A stretch of DNA of 64,000 nt from Streptomyces sp. Je 1-79 (lineage in GTDB: Bacteria > Actinomycetota > Actinomycetes > Streptomycetales > Streptomycetaceae), in NCBI RefSeq assembly GCF_025195125.1, contig NZ_JAMGSL010000004.1, forward strand, positions 1 to 64,000, written 5' to 3'. The position numbers and the translations under genes are program-made. Each line of letters begins with the position of its first letter. Positions within the stretch are counted from its first letter, which is position 1. Shown in pieces: positions 35,246 through 43,516 of this stretch. The notes under the pieces were generated by a model. That model had not been told where the DNA came from, ran no database searches, and worked only from the letters and a program-made list of their open reading frames with translations.

Positions 35246-35300
35246 CCCAAGCCTCTGACCCAGGCCTCTGACCCAGGAGTCCGACCCAGGAGTCCGAGCG
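35240..35300 (+). repeat. 13-bp tandem repeat spanning the TerB stop codon
   Basis: Copies at 35240-35252, 35253-35265, 35266-35278 and 35279-35291 follow CTCTGACCCAGGC with few changes, and a partial fifth copy follows. The first copy contains the TGA stop of the TerB gene. Each copy carries further in-line TGA triplets. Confidence 0.8.
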
Positions 35301-35338
35301 GGCCGACCGGACGCCGGACGTGCCGCCCCCGTCGGCCC

Positions 35339-35809
35339 TCACCTCAGCGGGCCGCCGGGGCGCGGATAGATCTTGGACTGTTTCACACTGCCGAAGGCGA
35401 AGCTGGACTCGATCGACGCGATGCCCGGAATGGCGTGGATCCGGTTGCGCACCAGGGCTTCGTACGCCTCCAGGCTCTCGATCACGACCCTGAGCAGGTA
35501 GTCGCTGCTGCCCGCCATCAGATAGCAGTCCTGGATGTGCTCGATGAGACCGACGTGCTCCTCGAAGACCCGGACGGCGTCGGCGGTGTGCCGTTCCAGC
35601 CGGATCCGTACGAAGACGGTGATCGGCAGGCCGAACGAGACCTGGTCCACCATCGCCGTGTAGCCACGGATCAGGCCGGCCTCCTCCAGGCGGCGCACCC
35701 GGCGCAGGCACGGCGACGGGGAGAGCCTGATCCGGTCGGCGAGGTCCTGGTTGGACAGCCGGCCGTCCTGCTGCAACTCGTGGATGATCCGGAAGTCCAC
35801 GGCGTCCAC
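35339..35809 (-). CDS. Lrp/AsnC-family transcriptional regulator
   Basis: 156 residues from GTG with GGAGGA upstream. N-terminal HTH at about 15-50 (GRLSNQDLADRIRLSPSP, then LRRVRRLEEAGLIRGY) and a C-terminal RAM ligand domain (FVRIRLERHT…, CYLMAGSSDYLLRVV…). Lrp proteins respond to amino acids and often control an adjacent exporter or catabolic operon. Divergent from an EamA exporter/aminotransferase pair with an inverted repeat between, so it probably controls these. Confidence 0.93.
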   Translation of the reverse strand: MDAVDFRIIHELQQDGRLSNQDLADRIRLSPSPCLRRVRRLEEAGLIRGYTAMVDQVSFGLPITVFVRIRLERHTADAVRVFEEHVGLIEHIQDCYLMAGSSDYLLRVVIESLEAYEALVRNRIHAIPGIASIESSFAFGSVKQSKIYPRPGGPLR

Positions 35810-35836
35810 GGTCGTTCCTCCGTCATCCTTGGCAGA

Positions 35837-35868
35837 TTCTGCCCCCACGCTATGGCTGGAGGGCAGAA
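35837..35868. promoter_or_regulatory. Inverted repeat between lrp-like and EamA genes
   Basis: Arms TTCTGCCC / GGGCAGAA (8 bp) with a 16-nt spacer in the 131-bp divergent region. It is a good candidate operator for the Lrp-type regulator. Confidence 0.5.
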
Positions 35869-35940
35869 CTAGCAATCGGCTGCCCCGCCCGAAGCCCTAG
35901 CGTTGCGTGCAGCAGTGTGGGCGAGCGGGAGGACTCTTCG

Positions 35941-36912
35941 GTGGGCGGGATACGGACGGCGGGGGCACCACCGGCAGAGGCGCCACCAGCGAAGACACCG
36001 GCGTCGCCGACAGCGCTCTCGCCGCAGACCGTGGGCCTCGTGGCCCTGCTGTTCACCGTCGCCATCTGGGCCGCCTTCGCGCTGAGCGCCCGGGCTCTCA
36101 GCGCCTCCACCCTGCTCCCCGCCGACGCCGCCCTGCTGCGCTTCGGCGTGCCCCTCGTCGTCCTGGCCCCCGCCCTGTGGCGGCGCAGGCACCGGCTGGC
36201 CGCGGTGCGGCCCGGTCCCGCCCTCAAGATCATCTGTGGTGCGGGTGTCCCGTTCTTCCTCGCGGCCATGTACGGCGGGTCGCTGACGTCGGCCGCGTTC
36301 GTCGGGGCGATCGTCCCCGGCATGGTCCCGCTGTTCGTCTCCGCCCTCATGGTCGCGGGCGGCAGGAGCGCCCCGCGCGGTACGCAGGCGGCAGGTCTCG
36401 CCCTGATCGTGGCCGGAGTCGCGGCCCTGGTCTGGCGCTACACGGCGGCCCTCGACGGGGACGTCCTCCTCGGCGCCGGGACACTGCTCGTCGCCAGCGG
36501 CCTGTGGGCGCTGTACACCGTCGGCCTGCGCGAGGTGGACCTCGACCCCGTCGGCTCCATCGGACTGCTCTGCCTGCCCTCCTTCGCCGTCGTCGCGCTG
36601 CTGGCCCTCACCGGTGTACTGCCCACGGGAATCGCCCACGCCGCCGGCGGCGACATCGCGCTGTTCCTCGTCGTCCAGGGCCTGGGCGTCGGCCTGTGCG
36701 CCGGACTGCTGTACGCGTTCGCCATCCGCCGCCTCGGACCCGAGCGGAGCTCCGTCGTCGGCAGCCTCAGCCCGGTCGCCGTCGTCCTGCTCGCCGTACC
36801 CCTCCTCGACGAGTCACCGACCCTCTCCGTCGTGGTCGGCGTCCCCCTCATCACCCTCGGCGTCGCGCTCGCCAACCGGCGCCCCCGAACCAAGGTCTCC
36901 GCCGATGCTTGA
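35941..36912 (+). CDS. EamA/DMT-family transporter
   Basis: 323 residues from GTG 35941, which follows GGGAGGA with 8-nt spacing (GTG 35917 would add eight). Ten predicted membrane segments in two EamA halves; first TM near 43-60 (LVALLFTVAIWAAFALSAR), later SGLWALYTVGLRE and the repeat IRRLGPERSSVVGSLSPVAV typical of the second half. Drug/metabolite transporters of this type export amino acids or small metabolites. The aminotransferase overlaps its end by 8 nt, so an amino acid or keto acid may be the substrate. Confidence 0.92.
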   Translation: MGGIRTAGAPPAEAPPAKTPASPTALSPQTVGLVALLFTVAIWAAFALSARALSASTLLPADAALLRFGVPLVVLAPALWRRRHRLAAVRPGPALKIICGAGVPFFLAAMYGGSLTSAAFVGAIVPGMVPLFVSALMVAGGRSAPRGTQAAGLALIVAGVAALVWRYTAALDGDVLLGAGTLLVASGLWALYTVGLREVDLDPVGSIGLLCLPSFAVVALLALTGVLPTGIAHAAGGDIALFLVVQGLGVGLCAGLLYAFAIRRLGPERSSVVGSLSPVAVVLLAVPLLDESPTLSVVVGVPLITLGVALANRRPRTKVSADA

Positions 36913-38086
36913 GCTTCTCGCCGCCCCGCCCGTCGACCCGCTGTGGGACCTGTCGGCCGAGTTCGCCGCCGACCCGCGCCCCGAGCGCCTGGATCTCGTC
37001 CTCGGCGTCTACCGCGACCACACCGGCGTCACCCCGGTCATGGCCGCGGTCAAGGAGGCCGAGATACGCCTGGCGGGCCGCTCCGACTCCAAGGAGTACC
37101 GCGGCCTCTCCGGCCACACCACCTTCAACCGGGCCATGCTGTCCATGGTCCTCGGCACCGAGGCCAGGACCGCGCGCGCGACGGCCGTCCAGACGGTGGC
37201 GGGCACCGGAGCGCTCCGTCTGGTCGCCGACCTCGTACGCCAGACCCGCCCCGGCACCACGGTGTGGATCAGCGACCCGGCGTACGTCAACCACCGCCCG
37301 ATACTGGAGGGCGCCGGGCTGACGGTCCGGACGTACGCGTGCGGCGACCGCATGGTCGACGACCTGCGCGCCGCCGGGCGCGGTGACGTGGTCCTGCTCC
37401 AGGGCTGCTGCCACAACCCCACGGGGGTCGACCCCGACGCCGAGACGTGGGAGGCGCTCGCCGGACTCGCCGCCGAGCACGGCTGGGTGCCCTTCGTGGA
37501 CCTCGCCTACCACGGCCTCGGCGACGGCCTCGACGCCGACCTGTGGGCCACCCGGATGCTCGCCGACCGGCTGCCCGAGGTGCTGATCGCCGTCAGCTGC
37601 TCCAAGAACTTCGGCCTCTACAGCGACCGCACAGGGTGCGCCATCGTCCTCGGCCCCTCGCGGCAGACGCTCCGGCACGTCGAGACGGCCCTGCAGAACG
37701 CCGCCCGCGTGATGTACTCCATGCCGCCCGACCACGGCGCCGCCGTCGTCGCCACCGTCCTGGAGGACCAGCGGCTGCGGGCCGTCTGGCGTGAGGAACT
37801 CGACGCCATGCGCGGGCGGATCACGGCCAACCGGGCCGACCTCGCGGCGCACCTCGACGCTCTCGGGTGCCCGGAGGCGGCAGCGTCGCTCCGGAGCCAG
37901 AAGGGCATGTTCTCGATGCTGCCGCTCACCTCGGACCAGATGCGCCGGATGCGCCGGCAGTCCGCCATCTACGGCACGAACGCGGGACGCATCAACATCG
38001 CGGGCGTCTGCGCGCACCGGATCCCGTTCCTGGCGCAGGGCATCGCCACCGCTCTGGAGACGCCCCGCGCCGTTCCCGCGCTGTGA
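36905..38086 (+). CDS. Class I aminotransferase, aspartate/aromatic type (TyrB/AspC-like)
   Basis: 393 residues from ATG 36905 (8-nt overlap with the exporter). PLP enzyme of fold type I subgroup alpha: GTGALRLVADLVRQ at the cofactor phosphate, CCHNPTGVD (the substrate/PLP Asn), FVDLAYHGLG, and Schiff-base Lys in SCSKNFGLYSDRTG. The C-terminal RINIAGV supplies the carboxylate-binding Arg. It should interconvert aspartate, phenylalanine, tyrosine or tryptophan with their 2-oxo acids. Regulated probably with the exporter by the divergent Lrp protein. Confidence 0.92.
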   Translation: MLELLAAPPVDPLWDLSAEFAADPRPERLDLVLGVYRDHTGVTPVMAAVKEAEIRLAGRSDSKEYRGLSGHTTFNRAMLSMVLGTEARTARATAVQTVAGTGALRLVADLVRQTRPGTTVWISDPAYVNHRPILEGAGLTVRTYACGDRMVDDLRAAGRGDVVLLQGCCHNPTGVDPDAETWEALAGLAAEHGWVPFVDLAYHGLGDGLDADLWATRMLADRLPEVLIAVSCSKNFGLYSDRTGCAIVLGPSRQTLRHVETALQNAARVMYSMPPDHGAAVVATVLEDQRLRAVWREELDAMRGRITANRADLAAHLDALGCPEAAASLRSQKGMFSMLPLTSDQMRRMRRQSAIYGTNAGRINIAGVCAHRIPFLAQGIATALETPRAVPAL

Positions 38087-38405
38087 GCGTCATCCCTCCG
38101 CGGGCGCCGGGCGGCACAGCAGGGCGCCCGTCAGGAGGGCGGTTCGGACCACACGTAAGAAGCTCTGCATCGCGTGCCTGACAGGGCGGCGGGGGAGTGG
38201 GCGGCGCCAAGTTACCGGCGGGTCGGTAAGGGGGGACCCCCTGAAGGCGATCACCCCGCGGCACCCGGTGCCGAAGCCGCCGGCTCCGCCGCTGTCCACC
38301 CGGTCACGTCGGGCACCCACCTTCGGCGCCGTACACAGGGCCCCGGGTCGAGGGCTCGGTTAGGGTGATCGGGTAGGAGGCACCCCCCGGGGTTAGGTCG
38401 GATCG
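38087..38405. other. 319-bp gap with TTACCG palindrome and possible SpoIIE promoter region
   Basis: Holds the inverted repeat TTACCG-n6-CGGTAA (38212-38217 / 38224-38229), a typical TetR-family operator shape. A 26-codon - strand reading ending at 38090 (hydrophobic, MQSFLRVVRTALLTGALLC) is present but unproven. A GTAGGAGG run lies at about 38371-38378, 28 nt before the TTG start of the phosphatase. Confidence 0.45.
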
Positions 38406-40463
38406 TTGGACACTACGCAGTCGCCGAGTGAGACGCCGGAGCGGCCGCCGGCGGCCATCGGGTACGCCGGTGTCCTGCGCGAACTCCTCCCCATCGCGCT
38501 GTGGCGGGAGGATGGCGACGGACGGGTAGTCGAGTGGTCGCTCGCCGCCCAGGACCTGCTCGGATACCGCCCCGAGGACGTGGTCGGACACCTTGCGGCC
38601 CCCATCCTGGTGCCCGACGCCAACCAGGAACTCGCCGGACAGCTGACCCGGCGCGTGCAGGCGGGCGAGACCGTCGTCGGCACCCTGCCCGTGCGGCACC
38701 GCGACGGTCACGAAGTGACCATGGAGATGTGGATCGTCCCCGACGCCGACCCCCGCGGACGGCCGGGAGCCATGCTCATCGCGGTCGAGACCTCCGAGGT
38801 CCTGCGCATGCGGGACTCGCTCGCCGCGCTCCAGAGCCTCTTCACCCAGTCCCCGATCGGGCTCGGCACCCTCGGCACCGACCTGCGGTTCATCCGCGTC
38901 AACGACGCCCTGGCGCGGATGAACGGCGTCCCCGCCGCCGAGCACCTCGGCAGACGGCTCACCGAGGTGGTGCCCGGCGTCAACGCCGCCGCCCTCGAAG
39001 CCACCATGCGCAAGGTCCTGGAGAGCGGCCACGCCTTCGTCGACGTACGCCGCACCGGCAGGACCCCGGCCGACCCCGACCACGACCGGACCTGGTCCTG
39101 CTCGTACGCCCCGCTCCTCGACGGCTCGGGCCGGCGGCTCGGCGTGATCGCCTCCCTGATCGACATCACCGAGGGGCAGCGGGCGCTCGTCGAGGCCGAA
39201 CGGGCCAACCGCCGCTTCGCCCTCCTCGCCGAGGCGGGCACCCGGATCGGCACCACCCTCGACCTGCGCCAGACCGCCGAGGAGATCGTCCAGGTCCTCG
39301 TGCCGCAGCTCGCCGACTCCGCCGACGTACAGCTGCTCGAATCCGTGCTCGAACCCGACGAGGCGGCCGCCACCCACGGCCTGCTGCGCCGCCTCGCCGC
39401 CGTCTTCCCCGACCCCACCGCCCCCACCGCGCTGCTCACCGCGGGACAGACCTTCCAGATCCCGCTGGGCACCGTGTACGAGGACGTCATCGCCGAGGCC
39501 CGGCCGATGAACCTCTACCACTCCGACCTCCCGGCGCTCTTCCCCGACCCCCGCACCGGAGCCCTGCGCGGCTACTTCGAGACCAGCATCGGCTCCGCGC
39601 GCCTCGTCCCGCTCGTCGCCCGCGGCACGGTCCTCGGCGCCGTCACCGTGACGCGCCTGAACGAGCGCGAACCCTTCGACGAGCAGGACTTCGTCCTCAT
39701 CGACGAACTCGTCGCCCGCGCGGCCCTGAACATCGACAACGCCCGCATGTACACCACCCAGCGCGAGGCCGCCCTCACCCTCCAGCGCAGCCTCACCAAC
39801 AACGCCCTGCCCAAGGCCGACGGCCTGGAGCTCACCGGCCGCTACCTCCCCGCGAGCGACCACGACGTCGGCGGCGACTGGTTCGACGTCATCGCGCTGC
39901 CCGAAGGCCGTACGGGACTCGTCATCGGCGACGTCATGGGCCACGGCATCCACGCCGCGGCCGTCATGGGCCAGCTCCGTACGGCGGTACGGACCCTCGC
40001 CCGGCACGGCGTGCCGCCCGTGGAACTCCTCCGCTCGCTCGACGCCGTCGTGGCCGACGTGGGGGAGGACGAGATGGCGACCTGCGTCTACGCCGTCCAC
40101 GACCCGGCCACCGGTCGCGTCGTCATCGCCCGCGCCGGCCATCCGCCGCCCGCCGTCGCCACGGCTGACGGCGCGATCACCTTCCTGGAGGGGCCGCCCG
40201 GCACCCCGCTCGGCACCGGCGGACTCGACTTCGCGACCGAGGAGCTCCTGCTCCCGCCCGGCAGCCTCCTCGTGCTCTACACCGACGGACTCATCGAGGC
40301 CCGGGACCGCGACCTCGACGAGGGCATGGACCGGCTCGCCGAGGTGCTGCTCCATCTCGAACGGCCGCTCAGCGAGCTGTGCGACGACATCCTGGAACAG
40401 CTGCTGCCCTGCGCCCCGGGGGACGACGTGGCCGTGCTGCTCGCCCGCACCTCGTTGAGATGA
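38406..40463 (+). CDS. PAS-PAS-GAF-PP2C (SpoIIE-type) protein phosphatase
   Basis: 685 residues from TTG, the first in-frame start after a stop at 38394; start therefore fairly forced. Two PAS domains (about 20-125 and 130-265), a GAF domain (about 275-445, AGTRIGTTLDLRQTAEEIV…), and a C-terminal SpoIIE PP2C phosphatase (DHDVGGDWFDVI, GDVMGHGIHAAAVMGQLR, ARAGHPPP, YTDGLIE). These dephosphorylate anti-anti-sigma factors. Unlike its neighbour, it has no HATPase_c kinase domain. Tail-to-tail with the next phosphatase. Confidence 0.92.
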   Translation: MDTTQSPSETPERPPAAIGYAGVLRELLPIALWREDGDGRVVEWSLAAQDLLGYRPEDVVGHLAAPILVPDANQELAGQLTRRVQAGETVVGTLPVRHRDGHEVTMEMWIVPDADPRGRPGAMLIAVETSEVLRMRDSLAALQSLFTQSPIGLGTLGTDLRFIRVNDALARMNGVPAAEHLGRRLTEVVPGVNAAALEATMRKVLESGHAFVDVRRTGRTPADPDHDRTWSCSYAPLLDGSGRRLGVIASLIDITEGQRALVEAERANRRFALLAEAGTRIGTTLDLRQTAEEIVQVLVPQLADSADVQLLESVLEPDEAAATHGLLRRLAAVFPDPTAPTALLTAGQTFQIPLGTVYEDVIAEARPMNLYHSDLPALFPDPRTGALRGYFETSIGSARLVPLVARGTVLGAVTVTRLNEREPFDEQDFVLIDELVARAALNIDNARMYTTQREAALTLQRSLTNNALPKADGLELTGRYLPASDHDVGGDWFDVIALPEGRTGLVIGDVMGHGIHAAAVMGQLRTAVRTLARHGVPPVELLRSLDAVVADVGEDEMATCVYAVHDPATGRVVIARAGHPPPAVATADGAITFLEGPPGTPLGTGGLDFATEELLLPPGSLLVLYTDGLIEARDRDLDEGMDRLAEVLLHLERPLSELCDDILEQLLPCAPGDDVAVLLARTSLR

Positions 40464-40493
40464 CCGGTCCGTCCCGCCCGGGCTGCCGAAGGC

Positions 40494-43289
40494 TCACCAG
40501 GCGAGGTCCTCCAGCGCGTCCAGATCCGGCACCACCATCGCCGGGAGCTCCGAATCCTCCGTGGTCAGAGGCAGTTCGGCCCAGATGACCTTGCCGCGCT
40601 CGGTGTAGCGGGTGCCCCACCGCTCGGCGAACTGCGCCACGAGGAAGAGGCCCCGGCCGCCCTCGTCGGTCGTCGCCGCGTAGCGCAGGTGCGGGGCCGT
40701 GCTGCTGCCGTCGAAGATCTCGCAGATCAGCCGGCGGTCGCGCAGCAGCCGGACCTTGATGGGCTCGGCGCCGTACCGGATCGCGTTGGTGATCAGCTCG
40801 CTGAGGATGAGTTCCGCCGTGAACGCGATGCCGTCCAGACCCCACGTGGCGAGCTGCGCGGCGCCCGCGTTACGGATCCGGGAGACGTCGGCCGGATCGC
40901 CGGGCACGTCCCACTCGGCGATCCGCTCGCTCTCCAGGCGGCGGGTGTCGGCGACGAGCAGCGCGATGTCGTCGTCCGGCGCCGGCACGAGCAGCGCCGC
41001 CAGAACGTCCGCGCAGGCCTGTTCCGGGCTGCGGCCGGTCGTGGCCAGCGACTCGCCCAGCAGCCCGAGACCGGTGTCGAAGTCCCGGTCACGGTCGACC
41101 AGGAGGCCGTCCGTGAACAGCACCAGACGGCTCCCCTCCGGCAGGTACAGCTCCGTGGTCTCGAAGGGCATCCCGCCCACGCCCAGCGGCAGCCCGGAGG
41201 GCATCTCCGGGAACTCCACCCGGCCGTCCCGGTGGACGAGCGCGGGCCCCGGATGCCCGGCCCGGGCCATGATGCAGCGGCCGTCGGCGGGGTCGTAGAC
41301 GACGTACAGACAGGTGGCGCCGGTGATCCGCTCGCGTCCCTCGTCGCCCCGTTCCGCACCGCCCCCTGCCGCGGGGTCCTCCACCGTCCCCGCCATGGAG
41401 CCGGCCGCGGAGCCGCCCTCCGAGCCCCGGTCGATCCGGTCGATGCGGTCGATCAGTTCGTCGAGGTGGCCCAGGAGCTCGTCCGGCGGCAGGTCCAGGG
41501 TGGAGAAGTTGTGGACCGCCGTCCGCAGCCGGCCCATCGTCGCCGCCGCGTGCAGCCCGTGGCCGACCACGTCGCCCACCACCAGCGCCACCCGCGCGCC
41601 CGGTAGCGGGATCACGTCGAACCAGTCCCCGCCCACCCCCGCCTTCGCGGGCAGGTACCGGTAGGCGACCTCGACCGCGGACAGGTCGGGCAGGATCCGC
41701 GGCAGCAGGCTGCGCTGGAGGGTCACCGCCATCTCGTGCTCACGGGTGAACCGGCGGGCGTTGTCGATGGAGACCGCGGCGCGCGCGGTCAGCTCCTCGG
41801 CGAAGTTCAGATCCTCGTCCCCGAACGCCTCCTCCGTCTCCGCCCGCCAGAAGTTGGCCATCCCCAGGACGACGCCCCGGGCCAGGACCGGCACCGCGAC
41901 GAGCGAGTGCATCCCGTACGCGAGGGCACCGGCGGCCCCCTCGGGGTCCTGGGCCCGCCAGCCGTCGGCCGTGGACAGCTCGGCCACCAGGACCGCGTGA
42001 CCGCTGTCGAGCGCCTGCGCCATCGGCGTGGTCGGCACGACGCACCGGATCCGGTCGCCCACCGGCTGGAACGGATGGTCGTCGTGGACGCCCGTCAGGG
42101 CCGTCCGGCGCATCTCGGTGATCGCGCCCGTCGGCTCCTCGCCCCGCAGCACCGGTTCGAGCAGTTCCACCGTCACGAAGTCGGCGAAGCGGGGGACGGC
42201 GACCTCCGACAGCTCCTCGGCCGTCCGCACCACGTCCAGGGTGGTGCCGATCCGCACCCCCGCCTCGTACAGCAGCTGGAGCCGTCCCCTGGCCACCTCG
42301 GCGCGGCCGGAGACCGTGGCGAGCTCGGTCGAGTCCCGTACGGTCATCACGGTGCCGGTGGGCCGCCCCCGGTACGGCTTGGTGGGACGTACGTTGACGG
42401 CGAGCAGCCGGTCGCCCGCCAGATGCACCTCGTCGTTGACGACCCGCCCGGAGGAGAGCAGCGCGGCGGTACGGGGATCGAGGCCCAGCTCGGTGACGTG
42501 CCGCTGCTCGGACTCGGGCGACAGGTCGAGCAGCCGCCGGGCCTCGTCGTTGGCGAGCAGCAGCCGCCGGTCCGCGTCGATGATGAGCACCCCCTCGCGC
42601 ACGGCGTGCAGCACCGCCTCGTGGTGCTCGTTGATCCGGGTCATCTCGACCGGTCCCAGGCCATGCGTCTGCCGCCGCAGCCGCCGGCTCACCAGCGCCG
42701 CGCCGCCGACCGCGAGCAGCAGGGCGCCCGCCGCCGTCCCGAGCAGCAGCGGCAGCTGGTCCTCGACCACGTTGCCGACGTTCTCGACCTCGATACCGGT
42801 GCTGACCAGGCCGACGATGGCGCCGTCCTCCGTACGGACCGGGACGATGGCGCGGACGGCGTCCGACGGCTCGCCGTGGAAGATCTCCGTGAACGACTCG
42901 CCCCCTCTGGCCCGCGCGAAGTCGCCGGTCGAGCGCTGCCCGATCAGCTCGGGCCGGGAGTCCGTGTAGCGGATCCCGTCGGGGGTCATCACGGCGAGGA
43001 AGTCGAGCCCCGAGGCCCGCCGGGCGCTCTCGGCGCGTTCCTGGAGCAGGGCGGTCGGATCGGGCTCCCGCAGCGTGTCGACGAGCCCCGGAGCGTGCGC
43101 GAAGGCCTCCGCCGCGGCCAGCGAGCGATTGCGGGCGTCACGCTCCGTGTCGTACCGGGCCTGGAAGATCAGGGCCAGCGCGCCCACGGTGACGAGCAGC
43201 ACCACGATGACCGCCTGGAGGGCGAACACCTGTCCTGCGACGCTGCGCAGCCCAAGCCCCTTGGGGCGCTGGCCCAGCCGTCCGCTCAT
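40494..43289 (-). CDS. Membrane sensor phosphatase: Cache-PAS-GAF-SpoIIE-HATPase
   Basis: 931 residues. TM1 about 24-46 and TM2 about 183-205 enclose an extracytoplasmic Cache sensor (FLAVMTPDGIRYTDSRPELIG, SFTEIF, as in DcuS/CitA). Then PAS (210-325), GAF (335-510), PP2C SpoIIE (DWFDVIPLPG, GDVVGHGLHAAATMGRLR, ARAGHPGP, FTDGLLVDRD) and a C-terminal HATPase_c serine kinase (LSELITNAIRYG, DEGGRGLFLV). It can thus both phosphorylate and dephosphorylate anti-sigma antagonists. A low-complexity insertion of about 45 residues (RIDRIDRGSEGGSAAG…) interrupts the PP2C domain. Confidence 0.93.
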   Translation of the reverse strand: MSGRLGQRPKGLGLRSVAGQVFALQAVIVVLLVTVGALALIFQARYDTERDARNRSLAAAEAFAHAPGLVDTLREPDPTALLQERAESARRASGLDFLAVMTPDGIRYTDSRPELIGQRSTGDFARARGGESFTEIFHGEPSDAVRAIVPVRTEDGAIVGLVSTGIEVENVGNVVEDQLPLLLGTAAGALLLAVGGAALVSRRLRRQTHGLGPVEMTRINEHHEAVLHAVREGVLIIDADRRLLLANDEARRLLDLSPESEQRHVTELGLDPRTAALLSSGRVVNDEVHLAGDRLLAVNVRPTKPYRGRPTGTVMTVRDSTELATVSGRAEVARGRLQLLYEAGVRIGTTLDVVRTAEELSEVAVPRFADFVTVELLEPVLRGEEPTGAITEMRRTALTGVHDDHPFQPVGDRIRCVVPTTPMAQALDSGHAVLVAELSTADGWRAQDPEGAAGALAYGMHSLVAVPVLARGVVLGMANFWRAETEEAFGDEDLNFAEELTARAAVSIDNARRFTREHEMAVTLQRSLLPRILPDLSAVEVAYRYLPAKAGVGGDWFDVIPLPGARVALVVGDVVGHGLHAAATMGRLRTAVHNFSTLDLPPDELLGHLDELIDRIDRIDRGSEGGSAAGSMAGTVEDPAAGGGAERGDEGRERITGATCLYVVYDPADGRCIMARAGHPGPALVHRDGRVEFPEMPSGLPLGVGGMPFETTELYLPEGSRLVLFTDGLLVDRDRDFDTGLGLLGESLATTGRSPEQACADVLAALLVPAPDDDIALLVADTRRLESERIAEWDVPGDPADVSRIRNAGAAQLATWGLDGIAFTAELILSELITNAIRYGAEPIKVRLLRDRRLICEIFDGSSTAPHLRYAATTDEGGRGLFLVAQFAERWGTRYTERGKVIWAELPLTTEDSELPAMVVPDLDALEDLAW

Positions 43290-43516
43290 GGGGTGCTTCT
43301 CGGTGATTCGGCTGTCGTCAGGGATGCAGTCACCCGTCCACTTCCTCGGCTCCTCGGCCCGCCGGCGGCGTCGGGATCCGCTTCTTCCATGCTGCTCCAG
43401 TGTCGGCGGGATATCGAGGCGGAGCCAGCCGCGCTGCTCCGGGCGGCGCCCGCCCCCGCGAGGTCCATGTCGTTTTCTCGCCAGCGCGGGTCCCGCCGGT
43501 CCCCGACCATGGAGCC

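Noticed and set aside
38090..38169. 26-codon hydrophobic - strand reading MQSFLRVVRTALLTGALLC…
   Set aside because: Could be a small membrane peptide, but no RBS, promoter or conservation can be shown from the window.
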